This document shows, piece after piece, positions 12,180-25,228 of a DNA stretch of 64,000 bases. The translations under genes were made by a program, and so were the position numbers. This stretch comes from Epichloe hybrida (taxonomy: Eukaryota; Ascomycota; Sordariomycetes; Hypocreales; Clavicipitaceae): contig JAFEKR010000005.1 of NCBI GenBank assembly GCA_019022495.1, positions 3,710,530 to 3,774,529 on the forward strand, in the 5' to 3' direction. The notes under the pieces are model-generated. The model made no database searches and was not told the DNA's origin. It saw only the letters and a program-made list of their open reading frames with translations. Position 1 is the stretch's first letter. Each line of letters starts with the position of its first letter.

Positions 12180-13170
12180 TTAGTGCATAAGAGGTTCTAA
12201 ATAATTAGCTAAAAGAGCAGGTTATTAAGCAATAAGATGCTATTAATCTATTATTACATAAAATAGAAGCTTTAACTATAGCTATTAATGATAGAGGCAT
12301 AAAGGGTGTGGAAGCTGCTAAGCCTGCTAGTTAGCAGTAAGTTTAGTAGCCTATTTAAGAAAAGGCACCTAAATCTAGCTCTATATAAGCTGCCTTTAAT
12401 AATTTAATTATTAAGGAATTTAATAAGAGGGTTTATAGCTTCCTTAAGACTGCTAAGCTTAAAGGAGCTAAAAATTTTAATTAATAGAAACAAGCCCTAG
12501 CTATCTAATTTAGAGCTTTAGGCATGCCTAATTTTCTAGATAATCCGGATATTTCTAGGGTGCTAGGGGACGCTAACTAAGCTATTATCCTTATGTTACT
12601 AAGGGATAGTTATACGGAAGGCCCCTAAGCTACTATAACTTAGTAAAAATCACCTAAAGAAGCCTATAAGTTACTTATTAGGTAATATTCATATAGCGTT
12701 AAAATCTAGAGGGGGTCCCTATATTCTGAATTTTATAACCTAAATTTTCATAGTTATAAGGGGACTTTAGAAGCCTTTAATGCGGTCTTTAATAATCTAC
12801 TAGCTAGATTAATGATTTTAGGGGTCCTAATTAATCCTATAGATTAGGTTAATTAATATCTTTAATCCCTAAATTTAACCTTCCCTTAGTGGGCTAAGAG
12901 GTAATGATTTAGCATGCGTATAAATAGGGCTATAGGGGCTCCCCTAGATGCCCTAAATCTTTAATTTCTAATGGCAGACCTTCTAGCTAAACAGAGGGAT
13001 AAATTATCTACAGTATCTAAAGCCCTAAATTATAAGGCTAAAGACCTAGAAAAGGGTGCTAAAGACAAGGAAAAAGCCCCTAAAGGTTAGAAGAAGAAGA
13101 AAGAAAGCTCTAAAGAAAATAAGGGCTTTTCTAATTCTAATAAGAAGAAAAAGAAGTAAAAGGGTTAAAA
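12180..13170 (+). pseudogene. Copia gag remnant
   Basis: Plus-strand translation gives a gag-like protein when TAA/TAG are read as Gln/Trp. The stretch NFNQWKQALAIQFRALG is recognisable near 12,475, and a Lys/Glu-rich C-terminal region lies at about 13,040-13,170. The stops lie at CAA/CAG/TGG-derived codons, as RIP produces. It belongs to the outer Copia element and is not expressed as a full protein. Confidence 0.75.
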
Positions 13171-13213
13171 ATTAGATAAAAAGGATACTAAAGAACTTAC
13201 AGAGGGTTCTTTT

Positions 13214-13564
13214 ATGCTAGGAAATTATAACCTTTCTAACAGAGCACTTAATCTGTATAAGAAACCTAGTAATTATAAGACTAGTTATAAGAGCTCTAGC
13301 AATATTAGCTCTAATTCTAGCTCTAGTAATTCGGATAATGAAAAACAAGAAATTAATACCTTAAATGGTTTTAATTATTATAGTAAAGACATGAAAAAGG
13401 CCCTATTATATAATATAGGTTTAACTATATATATAGTTAATTCTAGGGAGGTCTTTAGGGATTATACCCCTTATAAGAAGGGGGAATCTAACCCTATTAT
13501 AACTAGTGGTAGCTATATTTATTCTAAGGGTCACGGTAGTGCTGTTTTTAAGGTCTTATATTAA
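13214..13564 (+). pseudogene. Copia gag C-terminus / aspartic protease remnant
   Basis: This is the longest open stretch of the outer Copia (116 codons). A Ser/Asn-rich linker is followed by a retropepsin-like segment, GLTIYIVNSREVF. The catalytic D-T-G appears as N-I-G near 13,418, with Asp->Asn and Thr->Ile both explained by RIP. The reading frame continues past 13,564 as Copia sequence with stops. It survives open by chance, not as a gene. Confidence 0.7.
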
Positions 13565-13599
13565 AAGAAACCTAATAAATATAGGACCTTAGTGCTAAA

Positions 13600-15300
13600 G
13601 GACACTCTATATTTTCCTTAGCTTAATATTAATATAGTTAGTGGCCTTATTTACTATACATCTAGCGGTTACTTTATAAAAAACTATCTTTATCTTAAAG
13701 ATAGGTCTTATATTGCTACCTTAGATATAGAAAAACATGGTTTTTTCTTTCACGTTAAAAACCAATTTACACTAACATTACATAAAGGGCCCTGTAAAAA
13801 ATCTCATTATATCTAACCTTTTACCTATGCTAGCTTTAGGGGTTATAGCTACCTAATTAGCTACCCTATAGAGGTTTAAATTCCCTCTAAAAAGCCGGAT
13901 TAGGCTTCTAATTTAAATAAAATCGCTAAAATCAACGAAAATAATGATAATGTTAAAGAAACTATACGGGATAATTTAGGGGATTTAGTCCCTTCTCTAA
14001 TGCCTATAGCCCTAGGTTAGGTCCCTTATAAATCTAAAGATATAGATTTAGGGGTGTTAGAGAGCCTTAGTAGAGGAAAAAGGTCCCTAATACCTCCCTA
14101 AGAGGCCTGTGGTTCTTAAGGGGCCTAGTAGGAGACTAACGGAGAGGGCCCTAATCTAGACCTAAATCTAGACTCTAATTCAGGCCCTAAAGACCTTTAA
14201 TATTAAAAGTTACTAGAACTAGCTAGCCTATAGCATATATAATTAGGGCACCTAGGGCTTCCTTTACTAAAGAAAACAAGCCTTATAACTAAAGGAATCC
14301 CTGATTTTTCTAAAATTAAGGATAAAGACTTTAAATGTATAGCTTGTGATTAATCTAAGGCAGTTAGAAGACCTAGGAAATTAGCTATCCCTAACCCCCC
14401 TAAAGCTCTAGATTAAATAGAGGGGGATACGCTAAAAATCAGCCTTATACTATATAATAAACAGTTAATTTACTTATTTCTAGTTAATTGAAAAACTAGA
14501 TATAAGTGGGTGTTCTTATTACCTAATAAGGAAGGCCTAACTGTTTATAGGACTATTAAGGGCTTCTTTAGAGGCTTAAAAATTAACTAGGTTAATATCC
14601 TAGGCACCTTCACTTTAATAGGGGCTAAGAAATCGATTCTAGTTGTTAAACCTAGTTAAATTCTAAAGGGATTAAATTTATAACTTCTAGTCCCTATATC
14701 TATAAGCAAAATGGATTAGCAGAGCATTCTATTTGTACTATTCTAGATTAATTAAGGGCTACTATCTAGTGGGCAAAATTACCCTTATATTTATAGTGTT
14801 TTATATTACTTGCAGTTGTTAACCTAGTTAATATAACTACTAATACCACTAAGGATAAAAGCCCTAAATAACTGCTAGCTAGGGAGCTAAATTAGCCCTA
14901 TATAACTAATATTAGCAGTATTAGAGCCATAGGATCTCACTGTGAGATTCTAATCCCCCTAGAAAAACAACCTAAAGCCTAGAAGTTAGTAGCTAGGACT
15001 ATCCCTAGAAGGTTATTAGCTACACTAGGTTCTAATACCTATCTAGTGTACATCCCCTCTAAAAGGCTAGTTATAAAGACTAGCTTTATTAAGATTATAG
15101 AGCCTATAGGTCCTGTCTCTAAAGGATTACCTAGGCTTTCTATAGGGGATAACCCTTTAGAGGGGGAAAATAATTTAGAAGATTAGGATCTAAATCAAGG
15201 TTTAAAGGATTACCCTATGAATAACATAGGAGGTCCCCCTATAGGTTAAGAAAAACACCCTATAGGGCCTGTATAACCCCCTAAGGAACTAATTCTAAAG
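13600..15300 (+). pseudogene. Copia integrase remnant
   Basis: The region shows a GAG pre-integrase HHCC-like segment (14,220-14,370, with a LGHLGLPLL stretch and CIAC near 14,340). The integrase core follows, with N-G-L-A-E at about 14,708-14,722 matching the family's NG-ER helix that carries the last acidic catalytic residue. The linker around 14.83-15.29 kb is duplicated in inverted form at 6654-7112. Numerous RIP stops interrupt it. Confidence 0.7.
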
Positions 15301-15429
15301 GCCTTAGAGGAGGCCACGCCTGTAACTTCCCTAGGAAATCAGATTTTAACTCTAGACCTTGATTTTAACAAAATTACTAACTTTAACCCTAATATTAACC
15401 CCATAGATGTTAATATTAGTTCCCCTTCT

Positions 15430-16159
15430 TCTCTAGATTTTATAAAAGAAATTTGCTTTAAGGTACAGGAGAAGCTAAAGGAAAACAACCCTAATAGCTC
15501 TAAACCTAAGACCTAGAAGTAAGCTATATTTAGCCTTAAAAGGGATAAATAGATAGAAGGTATATATAAGGAATATAAATAGCCTCTAAAGGCTAGTACT
15601 TTTAAATTTATAGGGAAAGACTAAGTACCTAAGGGCTATAAAGTACTAAAGAATAGGCTTATTTATAAGCTTAAAAAGGATAAAGAAAATAATCCTTTAA
15701 AATACAAGGCCTAACTTATTACTAAGGGATTTATATAAATTAAAGGTCTAGATTATCTAGAGACCTTTGTAGTAACAAGTATTCCCCCTAGCTAGAGGAT
15801 TTTATTAGCCCTAGCGGCTTAGAATAACTAGGAAATCAAATAGGTTGATTTTATAGGAGCTTTTCTTAATAGTAAGCTATAATAATAGATTTATATGGTT
15901 ATTCCAGATAGATTTATCGAATTCCTTAAAGCAAATCCTAAATTAGCTAAATTAGCTAAAAGTTTTGGCTATAAACCCTCTAAAGATTAAGTAATTCTAT
16001 TATAAAAATCTTTATATAGCCTAAAACAAAGCTTAAGGGAGTGGTAATAAGCACTAATTACAGTGCTAAAGTCCCTAGGATTTAGCCCTCTAATTTCTAA
16101 CCTAGCTATATTCTATAATTCCTCTACTAAAACCTTTATTATTACGTATGTAAATGATT
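15430..16159 (+). pseudogene. Copia reverse transcriptase, first part
   Basis: With stops ignored the plus strand gives the Copia RT: a KGYKVLKNRLIYKLK-like start, FVVTSIPPS, a DFIGAFLNS segment, then Y-V-N-D (YVDD with Asp->Asn) ending at about 16,158. The coding sequence is cut here by the Gypsy insertion. The remainder resumes at 27,423 in frame once the duplication is removed. Confidence 0.85.
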
Positions 16160-16164
16160 GTCTT
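16160..16164. repeat. Left target-site duplication GTCTT of the Gypsy
   Basis: GTCTT immediately precedes the Gypsy LTR (16165) and is repeated at 27418-27422 directly after the other LTR. Confidence 0.92.
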
Positions 16165-16361
16165 TGTTACGTGCAGGTTTGGCACGATGTAAGGCGAATC
16201 CGTTAGAGGGGCTAATGGATCTGCTATCGTAAAGTTATACTAAGTTCGCTATAAAAGCTACTATTAGGTATAAGGTAAGATATCTAAAGAAGGTTAATTC
16301 TTTCTATCTAAAGTCTAAATCTAGTCTTATATACACTTACATTTAGCTCCGCTATATAATA
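16165..16361 (-). repeat. Gypsy LTR, left copy (3' LTR of the minus-strand element)
   Basis: It is 197 bp long and begins TGTTACGTGCAGG. Its left half is less RIP-mutated and its right end reads GCTATATAATA instead of GCCACGTAACA. It matches 27221-27417 base for base apart from transitions. Confidence 0.9.
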
Positions 16362-19300
16362 AGTGCTAGGTATGCCTTAAAAGATAACTATCCTAGTTAG
16401 AGGTAGTTAGACTATAACTAGATTTGTACTCTACCTAGCTAAGTAAATTAACGAAAAATAATCTATTAAAATCGCATAAAAGAAAAATTCAGAATAGCTA
16501 TTACCATGTATTGTATTAACTTTTTATTGCCTTATATCCCTTAATAGGTCCTCTAGAATTATTATATTAAATAATATATTTAACTTTTCTAAAATTAATT
16601 TTCTATTTACTACCTTCCTATTTTCTATTACTAACTTCCTGTTATTTAGCAAATTCTTAAGTTTTATTACACTAACTATTTCCATTTTAATTTAGTCTAA
16701 ATTCATTCTCTTAGTCTAATAAACTAGCGAATTTATCTAGCTTTTAGCAAAATCTTAAATTTTATTATACTATCTATTTCTATCCTAATTTAGTCTAAAT
16801 CCATCTTCTTAATCTAGTAAACTAGTAAATTTATCTATCTCTATTACTTTAATTATTAGTAAGGGCAGAGTTAGAGATACTATTTATCTTTATATTACTG
16901 CTATTTTTAATTTATCTAATAATATAGGCAGTGTTTTATTTAGGCTAGATAAGACTAGTGTTATTAGCGCTCCTTATTATAAAACTATTTAGTTCTTTGC
17001 TATTTTACTAGGTAGCTTAAGCTTCTTTATTAGCGTTAGTAATAGCGCTATTTTCTCTTATAGACATTTATTACCTAATCTTAGTATTATTTAGCGTTCT
17101 TTATCTTATAGGGTGTTAAATTTACCTAAAACTAGTGTTATTAAAGACTAATTCTTCTTACTTAGTATTAATAGCAAGCCTATCTTACCTTATAGTTACC
17201 TATTACCTAAATTTAGTGTTACCTAAGCTAGTATTACTAGAGTTAGTATTACTAGAGTTAGCGTTACTAAAGTTAGTATTACTAAAGCTACTCTTACCTT
17301 CCTAGTATATTCTTTATATCTTTTTTACTTCTCTATTAGCTTATTAATAGTTACTACCTAATCCTATATCTTTCTTAATATCTTTATTACTATATTAGCT
17401 AAAGCTATAATCTTCACCTTATACTTATCCTTTTAAACTATGCTTTATTTTAAAGTATTAATCTATTTATTAAATTTAATTAGTATCTTAGCTATATTAA
17501 GTTTAGTAATTCTCTCTTTTTAGTCTTTTAATATATCTAATATCTTTAAAAACTTATCTTAGATTACTATTACCTCTTTCTATATTAAAGCTATTAGTTA
17601 GTAAACCTCTTTTACTAAATCCTTTACTATTATATACGCTTTATTTGCCTATTTTCTAGTGTCTTTAAATCCTTTCTTTACCTAGTTAACTTAATTAACT
17701 AAGTTATTAATCTTGCTTTACTTATATTATTTACTCCTTTTCTTATCCTTCTATAATTCTAATGATTTCTATGTTAACTCCTTCTCTATACTAATATAAA
17801 GTAAGTTTACTTATTTAATACTAGCTAAGGCGCCTGTAATTATAGCATTTACCGCGCTATATTTATTAGCAAAATAAAGAGCTAAAAGATTCGCTTATAG
17901 TAGCAAAGATAATATGCTATTATATATAGCTATTTACTATTCACGTTTAACTATTATACTATTATAGAAAGCTACTACTACTATTTTTGCCTAGCCCTTT
18001 GCTTTTCTTATTACTTTACATTCTATTAGATTAATAGTAATCTAATATATAGGCTTTCTTACTTATCTTACTATAGCTTATTTTATAATTAATATAGCCT
18101 TTTATTCTTTAAATATAGTAAAGATCTATATAATTATGTTTTACTATAATGTAAAATGTATATCCTTTAAGTTAACTTCTAATTTATTAAACACTATTAT
18201 AGTGCCTTTAAGGGCAAATTCATATGCGCAGGCCTATATTATATGTTTAACGTCCTAATTACTATTCTTATAACCTAATTTAGTGTGTTTAAACTTACTA
18301 AAACTAACTCCTTTAATGCTCTTTCCTTTATATTTTATATTAAATTCTTCTATTACTCTTTTATATACTACTATACTAATATTAGGCATTAGCTTTTAAG
18401 CGTTAGTTCTAGATCTAGGCTTCCTAAATCTAAGGAATAATAGCTTAAAATCAAGGTTTGTAATTCGTTTGTAAACCTGCAATAGTCTAATAATATACTT
18501 AGCAGGCATTTCGCTAATATTATTATCTATCTCACTTTTTACATTCTTATATTTACCCTTAGCGCCCCTAGCTTTAGTTTTCTTATTGCTTTTAGGTTTA
18601 GACTCTAGTTTAGAACTATCCTTAGTAAGGTTAAATCTAACCTTATTGCTATTGTTTTTATTTAATTTATTAGTAAAATCCTTATCCTTTTAATTTACTT
18701 CTATTTTCTTTAGTTACTCTTATCTTATAACTCTTACGTAATTATCTATAATTAAATCTTCTATTACTTATTTACATTTTTATTACTCTATATCTAAATC
18801 TAACTCTATACTTATAAAGTTATTATTATTATTATTACCTTACTCCTTAGTGTTAACTATATCTTAGATAGCCTTTACTATATTAATATTTTTATTATAT
18901 CCCTCTATTAATTATAATAGTATATTTAATTTATCTTATCTTATTCTTAGTTTATTTAAATACTACTACTATTATAACTATATAATTTATTATATAGGAT
19001 ATAAATATATCTTTAGCTAATTCTAATGTTTTACCTAACTTAAATAGCGTTTAAAGAACTTTTCCTCTTTATAATAAGTTATAGTTCCTAGTTTCGCTAA
19101 AAGCTTATCTATTTGCCTAATATATTTAGCTCTTTCCTTATTAGTAATAGATTACTACTATACTAAATTAGTAACTATAAGCTAACCTAATAGTTAATTT
19201 TGTTATATTAAAGCTAGGATCTAAATGCAAAGGTATCCTACCTATATTTGCTTGTAAAGTGTTTAATTACGTATATTAACCTTATTATTAAAACAAATAA

Positions 19301-19760
19301 AATCTAGTATAGCTTCTAGGTTATAGTATAGATTTGTATAATATCTATAAAGCTTATATTTAACTTCTAGTGTGACGTTTTTATGTTTAACCTAATATTT
19401 CTTGTAGTTATTGTAATTCTATATTTCCTATAGTAAAATTAATTTAGTTTCTTATAGCTTTTAGAAAACTTTATAACTTATGTTATTATCTTTAGGCTTA
19501 GAGGCTATAAAGTAAAAATAGGACTAAGATAAATTTAACTACGCTTCTATTAGATTTAACTATATATAGGTAGTAGTAGTATTAGGGGATAATGTAAAGT
19601 AAGGGTATAGTAAGCTTCCTCTAGTTAGCGTAAAAGAGCAATATATATAAGAGAGTCTAGCCACTTTAATCCATTCTATTAAATCTAGCTGTTTACTATT
19701 AACTTTTTTCTTTTATTATTACTATTTTATAAGCGAATTAAGGCCTTTCTTTATATATTC
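16362..19760 (-). pseudogene. Extra decayed reading frame downstream of the Gypsy chromodomain
   Basis: Minus-strand translation reads as protein over most of 19,740-17,800, with nearly all interruptions being TAA/TAG as RIP makes from CAA/CAG/TGG. Recognisable stretches include LDLIEWIKVARLSYIYCSF near 19,670, a Lys-rich segment at about 18,690-18,540, KYIIRLLQVYKRITNLDFK near 18,480, and KGKSIKGVSFSKFKHTK near 18,310. Below 17.8 kb it becomes repetitive. I do not recognise the family. It sits in the position where some Gypsy elements carry an env or extra ORF. It could also be a captured gene or a separate inserted element. Confidence 0.45.
17215..17300. repeat. 15-bp tandem repeat AGTATTACTAGAGTT
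   Basis: About five units of the type AGTNTTACTANAGTT lie in tandem. They are inside the unexplained 3' part of the Gypsy element. They would encode a simple repeated hydrophobic pattern on either strand. Confidence 0.8.
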
Positions 19761-19789
19761 CCTTTACTAATTAATTAGGTTTTTCTTAA

Positions 19790-19960
19790 GGTAGTCTTTC
19801 ACTATCTTAGCCACATTAATTCGCATTTTACTTTTAGCTATCTATTAATTATCTTTAGCTATGTATCCCTTCTATCTAATAAGGAATTTCACTTTTACTA
19901 TTTTAGTTTATTTAAAAATCTTAACCTAATAACCATAAATTCGTTTAATCTCCTAATAAT
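19790..19960 (-). pseudogene. Gypsy integrase C-terminal chromodomain remnant
   Basis: The minus strand gives VKFLIRWKGY around 19,880-19,850, the hallmark core of chromodomains fused to chromovirus integrases. It is followed by a segment with RIP stops. Chromodomains in this position direct integration to heterochromatin in known chromoviruses. It places the element in the chromovirus branch of Gypsy. Confidence 0.7.
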
Positions 19961-22139
19961 TCACTTCCTTTAGATTATTAAATATAATTAGTAGCAAAGC
20001 TAGTTTTTCCTTATTAAATAAATCCTTTCCTTATGCTAGTTTCTATATCTATATTACTAACACTACTAGATAGACTTAAGAGTCTAAAGGGAAATCTAAT
20101 TAATATGCTAATAGGTTTACCTTTTCTAGTACCTTATATAGCCTTACTCTCTATAGTAACTATTTTTTCTTAGGCTTACTAGGTAACTTATATCCCTTAT
20201 ATAATTATAAATACACTATATCCCTTATATTAATATTAACTAGTTTATAACAATTATTATACTAAATCTTAGCAAGGGCAGTAGCTATTATAATTACTAG
20301 CTAGGCCTTATGCTAGTATAGCTTCCGTAATACTACTATATTATTTACGCTAGCCCTAGTGTTAGTTACGTTATTTAGAGAAAGAAGATTAATAATACTT
20401 AGAGAGTAAAATCTATATAATAGCTTATTAGGCGCCTACCCTATGCTTGCCGCTATAGTGTTATTTAGTTAATGCTATAGCGCTAGAAGTAGTAATATTC
20501 ACGCTATATTTAGGTCTATTACTATATAATATTAGATTACAATTATCACTATCTAATTCTTCCTTTCCGCTATTCTATCTATTTAGGGATAGTATGCTAT
20601 ACCTATAAGAAGTCTAACTCCTATGCATTTAAATATCTCTTTCTATATATTAAATATGAATTTTAGGTCTTTATTGCTAATAATTTGCCTTAGTAATCCC
20701 TAATCTATAATATATAGCGCATAAAGAAGTAATTTCGCCTAGATTTCTACTAGGTATATAGTGTGCCCTAGTATTAGAAGAGTCCTTTTACTAAACAAGC
20801 AATTTACTAGGCATAACGAATTATATATTATATATCCTTCTATTTGCTATATTATATTCGTGGCTAATACTTCTAGTATATCTATTATAAAGTTAAGTAA
20901 AATTATGTAAAAAGGCATTAGTTTTAACTATAAAGGTTATAACTCTTCTAGTGGTTTTAAGCAATTAATTATATTCTCCTAATATACTATATAATAAGCT
21001 ATATAGTTACGAATCTATTAGCTTATTTGTAGGAAACACACTAATTAAAGCTTTGCTACTATTCTAGTAATTCTAAAATATTACTATTTATTATAAACTA
21101 ATTATAGTATAGATTTAACCTCTGTTATTAGAATGTAAAGACAGAAAAACCTATTTTCACTATATTAGTATAATAAACTATTCTTACGTAAATCCTATTT
21201 ATATAAGGGAATTTTTAGTTTAATCTAGGCATTCTTTGCCGCTTATCTCTCTTAGTATGCTTTTATAGCTATAATAATTTAGCTAAACTTTTAGTTAGAT
21301 TAATACCCTTAGATAATTCTAGCCTTAAGGTTATTATTAATTATTATAGTTATAATGTATTCCTTAGTGGTAAAATATGCGCTTATATCTAGTTTATTAT
21401 ATTAACTTTTTTGCGTTACTTCCCTATAAGTTACCTTTACTAGTAACCTTAAAAGTGTATCTAGCACTATATTTAGCACTCCTAGTACATATATTACTTT
21501 TAAATTAAATTATAATAGATAATTTATAACCTTAGCTAATTTTAGATTAGCCTTATCTAAATCTATTATTAATAAAGAGGTGTGTTTAATAATGCCTTTT
21601 GCTAGAGAGTGGTTAGTTAATATATTAACTACTGTGTTATTAGATTAAACCATTTTTTAGAGCTTCCTAATACTCTATGTAATTATAGCCACTTTTGCTT
21701 TAGTTAAACCATATTATTTATTAACACTTAATATTGCCCTTAAAAGAAATAGGATTAGCTATATTTAGTTACTTTTAATATCCCTTCTAGGAATGCTTTA
21801 ATTATCCTATTCTTTTTATAATTAAAACGCGTATAAACTAAATCCTTCCTTATAGGCATTAATTTTAAGGAAAAGCAGCTTCTTTAAATTATAATACTAT
21901 AGGGTCTATTTCTTACTTAAGAATGTTTTAATATCTTTAAAAGCCTTTTTCTCCTCCTTAGTTAGTAAAAATATCTTTTATTATATTAATCTTTTCTATA
22001 CTAGCTTTAAGATACTAGTGATTTTCTTATCCTTATTATAAAACTCCTTTAATAACGCTGTTTTTTATTCTTATAATAGTTAGATTTATATATTAAACTA
22101 TAGGATTCTATTATAGAGGAAACTAGCTATTCTAATAAA

Positions 22140-22420
22140 AGTTTTAAGACTTAATAAATTACTTAGAAAAATCATTTTTTAAAAGGCTTTAAGTCTATTA
22201 TTAGTATTAACAATTCCATTACTATTTATAATAAAACTAAGTAGTTAAATAGCTAGGTAACTAATAAAGGACTTTTTTATAGTAATTATTATCCTGTTTT
22301 CCTTAAGGATTTTAAGCATGATATTAAGGTGGACTAAATGCTCCTTAATACTATCTAAAATATAATAATATTATTAATATATACTTGTATAAAATGTTTA
22401 TATTTTTAGAATAATTTATC
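22140..22420 (-). pseudogene. Gypsy reverse transcriptase core remnant
   Basis: The catalytic motif lies near 22,385-22,366 on the minus strand. It reads H-F-I-Q-V-Y-I-N-N-I-I-I-F, equivalent to the family's YIDD followed by the IIFS strand. GATGAT became AATAAT. The next segment (KEHLVHLNIMLKIL) is recognisable after a one-base frame change, so there is at least one indel besides RIP. Confidence 0.8.
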
Positions 22421-24099
22421 TATAAATTATTAAGCAAAAGCAAGGGAATTCTTATATCCTATTAAAGCCACATTTAATGCCTTAAGGCCTTAATTTAATA
22501 TAACTACTATGCATACCTAGTAGTCTCTCCTAACTAGTAGCTAGTGGAAAAATCCTATTTTATTAAATAAAAAATAAACCTCCTTGCTATAGGTGTTATC
22601 TATAATGTTACTTTAGTCTAGTAAAGGGTATATATCTAGCATTACTATGTTATTAAGTAGTCTTATATTAATTATAACTTTTCCTTTCCTTTCCTAGCTA
22701 GTTTCTTACTAGACTATAAACACTAGACACATTATAGCTACTAGCTTATCTAGGTATATTATCTTCTCTTTTAGGTAAAGTTTATTATATACTTTATTAA
22801 GTTTACTTATATCTTAGCTACCTAATCTATAAGGTCTAATTAGCTTTATTTAATGTTACCACTTGTTAATAAGATTAATCCTTATTTTCTTATCCTTAGG
22901 CATAGAAATAATACCTTTGTCTTAATAGATATTATATTTATTAGAAAGCTAGATAAATTTACTTATGGCTTTATAGTTAATATTAGCAATTCACACTCTA
23001 AATTTATTAGTAATATATAGAATCTCTTCTAGATATAAAATCCTATATAATAGCACTCCTATATTAACTTTCTTTAGGTTAAGCTTATCCTTTTCCTTAT
23101 TAGATTTATTACTATCCTTATCCTTATTTTCTATTTTCTCTACGATATCTTTACTAAAATAAGCATAATACGCAAAAGGATTATTAATTGCGTAGTTAGC
23201 ATTAACTTCACTAGCTACCGTTAGCTATGTAACCTTTCTATACTTATAGATTGTAATAGTTTTATTAGTTAGGTTATAGGTAATTATTTACCTTTAACTA
23301 GTGTTACTAAACAAAGCATTAAGAAAATATTTTAAACATAACTACGTATAATATACACTTATTTCCTAATTTCTTTATACTGCTTTCTAACTAACTAGTA
23401 TATATACTAATGCTTTTAGCGGAATTAACACTATCTATATAGTAACCACTCTCTAATAAGGAACTTTAGTAACTAGCCTAAAAATCTCTACTAGTACTAT
23501 TATGCTATAGACTAACTAAAAAACCACCCTAAGGCGCATAAAATTAAGTTTGCTTTATACTTATAAAGGAAATTCATTCCTAGTAGTAATTTTAGTCCTA
23601 GATTTAGCATTATATTTGCTATTACTATAAAATATCTAGTAATTTCGGTTTTGCGAGCTATCCCTAGAATATAAAAATTAAACGTAGCTTTTTTAGTTAT
23701 AAAAAAGGAAGACCTTACTCTAGATATAGGCTTAGGTTCCTATATCACTTATTTTATATTTAATCTATTTTACTAGAGCTATACCTTATCCGCTAAAATT
23801 AATAATATTCCTAAGTTAAGGCAAATCTAATAACTCTTACCCCTATTATTAAACTTAATGTTAATCTTTAAATATATATTTACTTACTTCCTATTATATT
23901 TAACTTCTTATAGTCTTATAATAGCCTTAATTACTTATCCTAGAACTAGTTAGTTTAGCTTTATTAAATCTATCCTTATAGTGTTCTTATTTACCTCCTT
24001 TTTAATGTTTTCTATAAAGTAAGTTTTAATAAAATTTAAGTCCTATGCTTAGGTTTCTATGTAGTTATTCTCTTTAACCTCCCTTTCTTTAGCTATATA

Positions 24100-25223
24100 A
24101 TAACTATATTCCTAAAGATAGGTCTTGTGTTATTATATATTAGAATTGTTATTATATACTGTAATATAGGTATATTCCTTATCCCTAGTAAATGGTTTCT
24201 CCTAATGTTAAAATTGCCTAGGTCACTACTACTAGCTAAATGCCTCTAATAGTCCTAGGTCCTATAATTATTATTTATTATGTTAGACTAGGGGGTTATC
24301 TTATTAATTCTAACTAAAACCTAGACACTCTTCTCTATTTTCCTACGGTCTATTTCACTATAGTCTTTGGTTTTATCCCTTAATTTACATATTTTACTAG
24401 TATAGCCTTAGTTAGAAAAAACCTAAGGATCTTCGGATATTCTAATTATCCTATTTATAACGTTAATTTCCTAGCTAAAATTATGTGTTTAATAGTTTAT
24501 TCTAATTTACTTAAGCTTTATCCTTATCTTCTTCTAAGTTATTACTAGATATCTTAGTGTTAAAATAAACTTTTAGCTTCCCTTTACCTTTTCTAACTAT
24601 AGACTAATCTTCACTCTATAAGTAATTATATAGATCTTACCTTTTATTATTTACTATAGTAACATAGGCTAATCTTATATCTATTATTATTAGAACTAGA
24701 TATATCTAGCGTAAACCTAGATAAAGTTTAAGATATAAGCGCACTAGAAGCTAATAATCCGTTGTTTTACCATTTGCTCTAGCATACTAGAAAATTTTTA
24801 ACGTAAAATCACGAAAAGACATGTTATTCTTAATGTCTTCTTTAGTGTATTTTGCTTTATTAAGCCACGCTATTATATCCTAAACTTAAATGCTAAATTC
24901 CTTCTAAACTGCCTTAAAAACTAATAGTATATTACTAAATATAGTGCTTTATGCTTCTAAATTAAGATATTATTAGTACTATATTATTACGTCTCCTTAG
25001 AATAGTATTTAAATCTTCTTTTAGATAATATCTTATTAACTAGGGTTAGTATAATATAAGTAATCCTTAACTGCCTAGACCTATAATTTAACATTATAGA
25101 AAATAGTCTATTTCCTATTATGCATTATAAGGTCTCTGCTAGCTTTTTCTAATTTATTATAAGGCTTAAAGTGTCTAATGTCCGTGATTTTCTATGTTAA
25201 ATCCGCGTTTTGTTTTGCGTTTT
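24100..25223 (-). pseudogene. Gypsy gag C-terminal / protease region (degenerate)
   Basis: It lies between the RT and the solo LTR insertion on the minus strand. No motif is clear enough to assign. The assignment is by position between the gag-like segment near 26.5 kb and the RT. Stops occur in all frames. Confidence 0.35.
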
Positions 25224-25228
25224 CTATC
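25224..25228. repeat. Target-site duplication CTATC (left) of the solo LTR
   Basis: CTATC precedes the solo LTR and is repeated at 26046-26050 immediately after it. Confidence 0.93.
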
